From positions 2,428,501-2,492,500 of the forward strand of contig NZ_AP025516.1 of assembly GCF_023169885.1 (NCBI RefSeq): a stretch of DNA of 64,000 nt, given 5' to 3'. Below, piece by piece: positions 58,613 to 64,000 of the stretch. Under the pieces are notes generated by a model, which worked only from the letters and a program-made list of their open reading frames with translations, did not search any database and was not told the DNA's origin. Source of the DNA: Desulfofustis limnaeus (lineage in GTDB: Bacteria; Desulfobacterota; Desulfobulbia; Desulfobulbales; Desulfocapsaceae). Each line of letters begins with the position of its first letter. The first letter of the stretch is position 1. Made by a program: the position numbers and the translations under genes.

Positions 58613-60148
58613 ATGAGTACCACTACCAAAACCGCATCGACCGGCCGATCATCCAGTCTTTTCTGGAACTTCCTTGTCTATGGCCTGACGCTGGCCCTGG
58701 CCGGCGCCGTGCTCGTCGAGGTGATCAATGTTTTCTTCTACGATCCCTACGGAGATGAGTATTTTCTCTTCCGCACCGCCGGCATGTTCTCCGGCGTCGA
58801 CATCTCGACCCTGACCTGGTGGATGTTCGGCTCACTGGCCGTATTGCTGATGGCCGGTCTGCCGCTGGCCTTCGTCACCGGCGGGCTCGGCATTGTATTC
58901 GTCTACACCATCGGCGACCAGGCCATGCTGAATCTCCTGCCCAGCCGGATCTTCCCGATGATGACCAACTCCGACCTGTCAGCCATCCCGCTGTTCATCT
59001 TCATGGCGGCCATGCTCGAGAAGGCCGGCATCATCGAGGAGATGTTCGCCGTGGCCTACAAGTGGATGGGCGGTCTGCGCGGCGGTCTGGCGGCCGCCAC
59101 CATTGCCGCCTCGACAATCCTGGCCGCCATGGTCGGCGTCATTGGCGCCGCCGTCGTCACCATGGGTATTCTCGCACTCCCGGCGATGTTGTCGCGTAAC
59201 TACGACGAGAAGATCGCCATCGGCTCGGTCATGGCCGGCGGTACGCTCGGCATCCTCATCCCGCCGTCGATCCTGGCCATCCTCTATGCCGTCGTCGCCC
59301 AGCAGTCGGTCGGCGAGTTGTACATGGGCGCCATCCTGCCGGGTCTGCTCCTGTCCGGCATGTACATCGCCTACGTCCTGATCCGCTCCTACATGAACAA
59401 GGATCTCTGCCCGGCCATGCCGAAAGAGGAACTGATCGGCTGGATCGAAAAGATCAAGTTGCTGAAGGGATTGATCGCCCCGATCTTCCTGGTCTTCCTC
59501 GTTCTCGGCCTGCTCTTCGGCGGTATCGCCACGCCGGTCGAGGCCGCCGGTCTCGGTTCCTTTGGCGCCATCATCGTCGCCATCATTCAACGCAAATTTT
59601 CTCTGATAGTCCTCAAAGAAGCCTCGATGACGACCCTGCGCGCCGCCACCATGGTCCTCTGGATCATGTTCGGCGCCTCCTTGTTCGTCGGCTTCTACAT
59701 CCTGCAGGGTGGCCAGGCCTTCATCACCGAGACCATGCTCGGCCTCGGTCTCGGGCCCTACGGCATCCTCTTCTTGATGATGTTTCTGCTGATCGTCCTC
59801 GGCATGTTCCTGGACTGGGTCGGCATCCTGCTGCTGGCTGTGCCGATTTTCGTGCCGATCATCAAGAGTCTGACCTTCCCCGGGCTGTTCGGTCTGCCCG
59901 GCCCGGCTCCGGAAGATGTGGCCCTGTGGTTCGGTATCCTCTATATCGTCAACATGCAGATGTCGTTTCTCAGCCCGCCGTTCGGCTACGCCCTGTTCTA
60001 CATCAAGGGTGTCTGCCCACCGCATATCAAGATGTCAACCATCTTCAAGGCCTCTTTCGTCTTTCTGGCCATGCAGGCCATCGGGCTGTTGCTTTGTGTC
60101 GTTTTCCCCGCACTCACCACCTACTTCCCCAACCTGATCTACGGGTAG
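58613..60148 (+). CDS. dctM: TRAP transporter large membrane subunit
   Basis: The 511-residue protein (AGGAGGCAGGC before ATG) is very hydrophobic, with around 13 helices. It shows DctM signature regions such as TIAASTILAAMVGVIGAAVV, GGTLGILIPPSILAILYAVV and LGMFLDWVGILLLAVPIFVP. It forms the transport channel with DctQ. A strong hairpin 66 bases downstream probably ends the TRAP transcript. Confidence 0.94.
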   Translation: MSTTTKTASTGRSSSLFWNFLVYGLTLALAGAVLVEVINVFFYDPYGDEYFLFRTAGMFSGVDISTLTWWMFGSLAVLLMAGLPLAFVTGGLGIVFVYTIGDQAMLNLLPSRIFPMMTNSDLSAIPLFIFMAAMLEKAGIIEEMFAVAYKWMGGLRGGLAAATIAASTILAAMVGVIGAAVVTMGILALPAMLSRNYDEKIAIGSVMAGGTLGILIPPSILAILYAVVAQQSVGELYMGAILPGLLLSGMYIAYVLIRSYMNKDLCPAMPKEELIGWIEKIKLLKGLIAPIFLVFLVLGLLFGGIATPVEAAGLGSFGAIIVAIIQRKFSLIVLKEASMTTLRAATMVLWIMFGASLFVGFYILQGGQAFITETMLGLGLGPYGILFLMMFLLIVLGMFLDWVGILLLAVPIFVPIIKSLTFPGLFGLPGPAPEDVALWFGILYIVNMQMSFLSPPFGYALFYIKGVCPPHIKMSTIFKASFVFLAMQAIGLLLCVVFPALTTYFPNLIYG

Positions 60149-60213
60149 GAAGGGGGTGTGAACAGCGCCCTGCCATCTGACGGTAGACGGCGCCCTGCGG
60201 CTTGCAGTTCCAA

Positions 60214-60240
60214 GGCCCCGGCTGATAACGAGCCGGGGCC
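60214..60240 (+). terminator. Terminator after dctM
   Basis: GGCCCCGGCT, loop GATAACG, AGCCGGGGCC, then TTCTCGGTTT. The stem is perfect and GC-rich with a T-rich tail. It also lies just before the formyltransferase-like gene, which would then need its own promoter or read-through. Confidence 0.75.
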
Positions 60241-60282
60241 TTCTCGGTTTGAGAAAGGTTAAATGCCAGAATGGAGGAAACC

Positions 60283-61233
60283 ATGCGCATCGTCTTCATC
60301 GGCCAGGCACCGTTTGGCGCCGAGGCGCTCAATGCCCTGGGTCGGCATGGGGAACAGATTGCCGGCGTCATTACCGTCCCCGACAGCCCGCAGCAAAGAC
60401 AGGCCAACCCGGTCCGACTGGCCGCCGAAGAACAGGGGCTGCCCCTGTTGCAGACGGGACGATTGAAAAGTCCGGAAGCGATCTCCTGGGTCGAGAATCT
60501 GGCCCCGGATCTGCTCGTGCTGGCCTTCGTCACCTCGTTCGTACCACCGGAGATGATCACGGCTGCCCGGCTCGGCGGCATCAATTATCACCCCTCCCTG
60601 CTGCCCAAATACCGGGGCGGCTCGGCGATCAACTGGGCGGTCATCAACGGCGAGCAGGAGACCGGCGTTACCATCCATTTTATCGATGAAGGGGTCGACA
60701 CCGGACCGATCCTGCTGCAGCGCACGGTCACCATCGCCCCGGACGACACGGTAAAGAGCCTCTATTTCGGCAAACTCTACCCGCTCGGCATCACCATGAT
60801 CGGCGAGGCGGTGCGGCTGCTGCGCAGCGGTGAAGCGACAGCCACCCCGCAGAACGAATCGCTGGCCTCTTTTCAGCCGGTGATCCGCCCCGCTGACACC
60901 ATCATCTCCTGGGAGCGATCGACGGCAGCGATATACAACCTGATCCGCGGCGCCGACCCATCGCCCGGGGCCACCACCTGCCTCAACGGGACGTTGCTGC
61001 TGCTCTTCGACGCAGCCCCGGCCACCGGTCAGGGGCTGCCGGGAACGGTACTGACCGCCGATGACTCCTCCTTTACCGTCGCCACCGGTGACGGCGCCCT
61101 GGCCATCCGCACGGTCCGGCCGGCCGGTGCGAAAAAAATGGCCGCCGGTGACTATCTGGCCGCCGGCAGCCTCAGTATCGGGGCCCGCTTCACCACACCG
61201 ATCATCGATCCGGCAGGGAAACCGACATGCTGA
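60283..61233 (+). CDS. Formyltransferase-family protein (Fmt / 10-formyl-THF hydrolase-like)
   Basis: Start ATG 60283, six bases after GGAGG; 316 residues. The N-terminal domain has the formyltransferase active site: INYHPSLLPKYRGGSAINW (Asn and His) and FIDEGVDTGPILLQ (Asp). A C-terminal Fmt-like OB domain follows (STAAIYNLIRGADPSPGATT). It resembles methionyl-tRNA formyltransferase but lies outside the usual def-fmt context, next to transport and oxidase genes. It overlaps the TauE gene by 7 bases. A dedicated role in one-carbon or acyl transfer is possible; the substrate is not predictable. Confidence 0.82.
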   Translation: MRIVFIGQAPFGAEALNALGRHGEQIAGVITVPDSPQQRQANPVRLAAEEQGLPLLQTGRLKSPEAISWVENLAPDLLVLAFVTSFVPPEMITAARLGGINYHPSLLPKYRGGSAINWAVINGEQETGVTIHFIDEGVDTGPILLQRTVTIAPDDTVKSLYFGKLYPLGITMIGEAVRLLRSGEATATPQNESLASFQPVIRPADTIISWERSTAAIYNLIRGADPSPGATTCLNGTLLLLFDAAPATGQGLPGTVLTADDSSFTVATGDGALAIRTVRPAGAKKMAAGDYLAAGSLSIGARFTTPIIDPAGKPTC

Positions 61234-62024
61234 CCACGATCCTGCTCTATTGCGTCCTCGGCTCCTTTGTCGGGGTTCTGGCCGGCCTGCTCGGCGTCGG
61301 CGGCGGTCTGGTGATCGTGCCGATCCTGGTCTTTGCCTTCGGCTACCAGCAGATCCCGTTCGACATCATCATGCATCTCGCCCTGGGGACCTCATTGGCC
61401 AGCATCGTCTTCACCTCGATCTCCAGTTTCATGGCGCACCATCGGCGCGGCGCGGTGGATTGGACCACCGTGCAGCGGATCGTCCTCGGGGTCATGGCCG
61501 GCACCTTTTTCGGGTCCTACATCGCTTCCTATTTGCCCACCGCCATCCTCAAGGGGATCTTTGTCGTCTTTCTCTACTTCGTCGCCTACCAGTTCCTCAC
61601 CAACCGGAAACCGAAACCGTCGCGCAACCTGCCCGGTCGCATCGGCATGTTCTTCGCCGGCACGGTGATCGGCATCGTCTCCAGCCTGGTCGGGATCGGC
61701 GGCGGCGCCCTGTCGGTGCCTTTCATGATCTGGTGCAATGTGGCCGTGCATCGAGCCATCGGCACCTCCGCGGCAATCGGCCTGCCGATCGCCATCGCCG
61801 GCACCGTCGGCTTCGTCATCAACGGCTGGCACCATCCACAGCTGCCCGACTACTCCATCGGCTTCATTTACCTGCCGGCCCTGTTCGGCATCGCCGCGGT
61901 CAGCGTCCTCACCGCTCCGCTCGGCGTCAAACTGGCTCACACCCTGCCGGTGGACAAGCTGAAAAAAATCTTCGCCCTGCTGTTGATCGTGGTCGGTACC
62001 CGGATGCTGGTCAGCATCATCTGA
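61227..62024 (+). CDS. TauE/SafE family sulfite/anion permease
   Basis: The 265-residue protein has eight predicted helices and the two-fold family pattern: GVLAGLLGVGGGLVIVPIL in the first half and VIGIVSSLVGIGGGALSVPF in the second. TauE/SafE proteins export sulfite, sulfoacetate or other small organic anions. It is translationally coupled to the formyltransferase-like gene. Export of a by-product from the locus is a reasonable guess. Confidence 0.9.
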   Translation: MLTTILLYCVLGSFVGVLAGLLGVGGGLVIVPILVFAFGYQQIPFDIIMHLALGTSLASIVFTSISSFMAHHRRGAVDWTTVQRIVLGVMAGTFFGSYIASYLPTAILKGIFVVFLYFVAYQFLTNRKPKPSRNLPGRIGMFFAGTVIGIVSSLVGIGGGALSVPFMIWCNVAVHRAIGTSAAIGLPIAIAGTVGFVINGWHHPQLPDYSIGFIYLPALFGIAAVSVLTAPLGVKLAHTLPVDKLKKIFALLLIVVGTRMLVSII

Positions 62025-62048
62025 GCGATCACCGTCCTTTTTCCGTAC

Positions 62049-62089
62049 AAAAAAAAGCGATCGCGGCCTGACGACAGCCGCGATCGCTT
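62049..62089 (-). terminator. Intrinsic terminator of the right-hand oxidase gene
   Basis: On the minus strand, 25 bases past the stop, a perfect 13-base stem (AAGCGATCGCGGC and complement, 9-base loop) is followed by a run of eight T. On the plus strand the same stem follows the TauE gene but without a T-run. Confidence 0.85.
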
Positions 62090-62113
62090 GATGAACAGCA
62101 CAGAGTTCGTTGC

Positions 62114-64000
62114 TTATCCCGCCGAGGCCGCAACCCGCTCCGGCACCGCCGCATAGGCCATGGCCAGCAGCTTGATCGGCGGCAGGGAGTGACGGCTGGT
62201 GCCCTGGTAGATCTGCATCCCGCAGGCCCCGCACCCGGTCACCACCTGGTCGACACGGGAGGTGTTGATCTCGTCGAAGAGGCGCTGGCCGATCTTCATG
62301 GACAGCTCGTAATTCTTGCTCTTCAAGCCATACGTACCGCCCATGCCGCAACATTTGTCGGAATAGGTCTCCACCTCCACACCGGGAATCAACTCCATGA
62401 GCTGCACCGGCTCCTTGACCACCCCGAGGGTGCGCAGATGGCAGGGGGCATGGTAGCCGACCTTCATGGTGAGCCGACCGAACTCGGTATTCAGTTCCCC
62501 CCGACGGTGGAGATCCATGAGGAATTTGTGGATGTCCACGCAAGTGGCTGCCACCCGCCGGGCCTCGTCGGTCTCGACAATGCGCGGATACTCGTCCTTG
62601 ACCGCCAGCGCACAGCTCGGCTCGCTGAAGATGATCGGCAGACCGCGTTCGGCATAGGGCAGCAACGCTTTGATGTTGGCATGGATGTCGTCGAGGATGT
62701 GATCCTGCCCGCCGGCACTGATACGGGCGATGCCGCAACACTTCAGCTCCGGCAGCAGCACCCGGAAACCGTTCCGCTCGAGCACCTCGATAACCGCCAT
62801 CCCCTCGTTCTCCGGGTCGTTGTAATTGCCGAAACAACCGAGGAAGAACACCACCTCCTTGCTGCTCTGCAGCTGGGCGTGCTTTTTCATCATCTTGCGC
62901 AGGGTCTCGTGCTGGAAGGGCGGCAGCTGCCGCTTGGCCTCCATGCCGAGCACCTTTTCCAGACCCCAGCGCACCGGCGCCAGCGAGGTGGCGAAGTTGG
63001 CCACCGGGGCCAGCAGGCTTCCCTGCTTACAGAGCAGGCTGGTGTCGGTCAAGACCCGGTTGGTCAACCCCTCGCCGCGGTGACGCACATACTCGGTGCG
63101 GGCGGCCATGGCCAGCCACGGCACGTCAACCCCGGATGGGCATTCGGTGAGGCACCGCTTGCAATTGATGCAGGAATCCATGACTTCCTTGAACTCCGGC
63201 TCATCGAGAATGGCCGGGTCGAGATTACCGGAAGTCAGTTCCCGCAGCAATGTGATCTTGCCCCGCCCCTTGGTCCATTCCTGCAGACTCGATGAGGCAA
63301 TGGGACAATAGGATCGGCATTTGGCGCAACCGGAACAATTCTCGATCTGCTCTTGATAGACCAGCTTGTCGAACGAGGTGCCGGTGCTGACCAGGGCGAA
63401 ATCAGGACCGAATTTCAGGTCGTGGCCAAGCGCGTTCTCCTCGCCGGAGATGATGACCCCCGGATTCATCAACCCGGCCGGATCGAAGGCGGCCTTGATC
63501 TCCTTCATCGCCTCGTAGAGGTGCGGATACTGGCGCTTGACATAGTAACTGCGCAGCCGGCCGTCGGCATGTTCACCGCTGACTGTCCCCTTGAGGCTGA
63601 GCACCAGGTCGCAGACCGCATCGGAGAGTGCCAGCATGGTCCGCACATCTTCTGGCTGGCGCGTATCCAGGATGGCCATGGTATGCAGATTGCCGTCACC
63701 GGCATGGCCGTAGATGGCGGCCTTCACCTGGAACTGATCGAACAGCCGGCGCAGACCGGCGATATATTCGGGCAACCGCGAGACGTGTACGGCGGCGTCC
63801 TCGATAAAGGCGATCGGCCGTTTCGGCCCTTTCATCCGGTTGAGGATCGGCCCGGAGATGCCGCGGACCTTGGTGAAGGTCTTCATATCCTCGGCGTTGC
63901 GGGCCTGCAGGATGCGTACCGCCAGTTGTTTGTCCTCCATCAGCCGTTTTTTGACGCCGGCGAATTTTTCCTGCAGCGCCTCATCGCTATCCTCTTGGAA
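62114..64000 (-). CDS. FAD-linked oxidase with C-terminal Fe-S/CCG domains (D-lactate/2-hydroxyacid dehydrogenase type), 5' end outside window
   Basis: The frame stays open to position 64000, so the start lies further right; 628 residues are visible. First comes the end of a GlcD-like flavin domain (AIYGHAGDGNLHTMAIL, VSGEHADGRLRSYYV). Then two [4Fe-4S] sites (CSGCAKCRSYCP, CINCKRCLTECP) and two CCG domains (KCCGIARISAGGQ, KCCGMGGTYGL, GCGACGMQIYQG). This D-GlcF-type fusion in one chain is typical of respiratory D-lactate dehydrogenase and relatives. It could oxidise D-lactate or be a second glycolate oxidase. It is convergent with the TauE gene. Confidence 0.9.
   Translation of the reverse strand, partial: FQEDSDEALQEKFAGVKKRLMEDKQLAVRILQARNAEDMKTFTKVRGISGPILNRMKGPKRPIAFIEDAAVHVSRLPEYIAGLRRLFDQFQVKAAIYGHAGDGNLHTMAILDTRQPEDVRTMLALSDAVCDLVLSLKGTVSGEHADGRLRSYYVKRQYPHLYEAMKEIKAAFDPAGLMNPGVIISGEENALGHDLKFGPDFALVSTGTSFDKLVYQEQIENCSGCAKCRSYCPIASSSLQEWTKGRGKITLLRELTSGNLDPAILDEPEFKEVMDSCINCKRCLTECPSGVDVPWLAMAARTEYVRHRGEGLTNRVLTDTSLLCKQGSLLAPVANFATSLAPVRWGLEKVLGMEAKRQLPPFQHETLRKMMKKHAQLQSSKEVVFFLGCFGNYNDPENEGMAVIEVLERNGFRVLLPELKCCGIARISAGGQDHILDDIHANIKALLPYAERGLPIIFSEPSCALAVKDEYPRIVETDEARRVAATCVDIHKFLMDLHRRGELNTEFGRLTMKVGYHAPCHLRTLGVVKEPVQLMELIPGVEVETYSDKCCGMGGTYGLKSKNYELSMKIGQRLFDEINTSRVDQVVTGCGACGMQIYQGTSRHSLPPIKLLAMAYAAVPERVAASAG

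Overview
The window looks like chromosomal DNA of a GC-rich anaerobic sulfate reducer or related deltaproteobacterium (Desulfobulbales/Desulfofustis-like). This is an inference from gene content: single-chain pyruvate:ferredoxin oxidoreductase, Fe-superoxide dismutase, TRAP transporter, glycolate-type FAD/Fe-S oxidases and many PAS/hybrid histidine kinases. No rRNA, tRNA, CRISPR array or intact insertion sequence was seen.

Layout. 1-3.9 kb: 5' part of a very large cyclic beta-1,2-glucan synthase (NdvB-type) reading off the left edge. 4.4-7.3 kb: a DUF883/YqjE/YqjK-like envelope trio, then a small monooxygenase-fold gene and a B12-binding radical SAM protein. 7.4-13.2 kb: a signalling block with a CheB-CheR-PAS fusion, a histidine kinase that lost its receiver, and a sigma-54 activator. 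14-35 kb: a loose, gene-poor stretch rich in general-stress and envelope genes (BON, YeaQ/GlsB, DUF3309, AI-2E, SodB, FecR-like, PRC-barrel, lmo0937, CsbD) and two more hybrid kinases. It also holds broken genes (frameshifted AI-2E transporter, decayed cardiolipin synthase, kinase with an in-frame amber codon) and six copies of a 31-bp bipartite repeat, all in non-coding DNA. 35-42 kb: a DraG-like hydrolase, DUF1847, ACT, anion transporter, sulfotransferase, a beta-lactamase-fold hydrolase and a VanY-type peptidase.

42.3-64 kb is the main metabolic region and reads as a glycolate (2-hydroxyacid) oxidation locus. On the minus strand, in transcription order, lie a two-subunit acyl-CoA ligase with a small Cys-rich ferredoxin-like gene between its subunits, a HpcH/CitE-type (malyl-CoA) lyase, a thiamine-binding-type protein, a methyltransferase, a fused GlcD-GlcE oxidase, GlcF, pyruvate:ferredoxin oxidoreductase and a FadR-family regulator. 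Divergent on the plus strand are a TRAP DctP-Q-M transporter, a formyltransferase-like enzyme and a TauE/SafE permease. A second FAD/Fe-S oxidase runs off the right edge.

The parts fit a malyl-CoA cycle. TRAP brings in the hydroxyacid; GlcDE/F oxidises glycolate to glyoxylate; the lyase condenses glyoxylate with acetyl-CoA to malyl-CoA; the ligase run backwards gives malate, CoA and ATP; malate goes to pyruvate (malic enzyme not in this window); and the oxidoreductase regenerates acetyl-CoA. Palindromes of the form TGGTNNNACCA lie over the predicted start sites of the ligase operon and the transporter operon, with a one-mismatch version ahead of the oxidoreductase. This suggests one FadR-family regulon controlled by the linked regulator. 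Substrate assignments are inferred, not shown.
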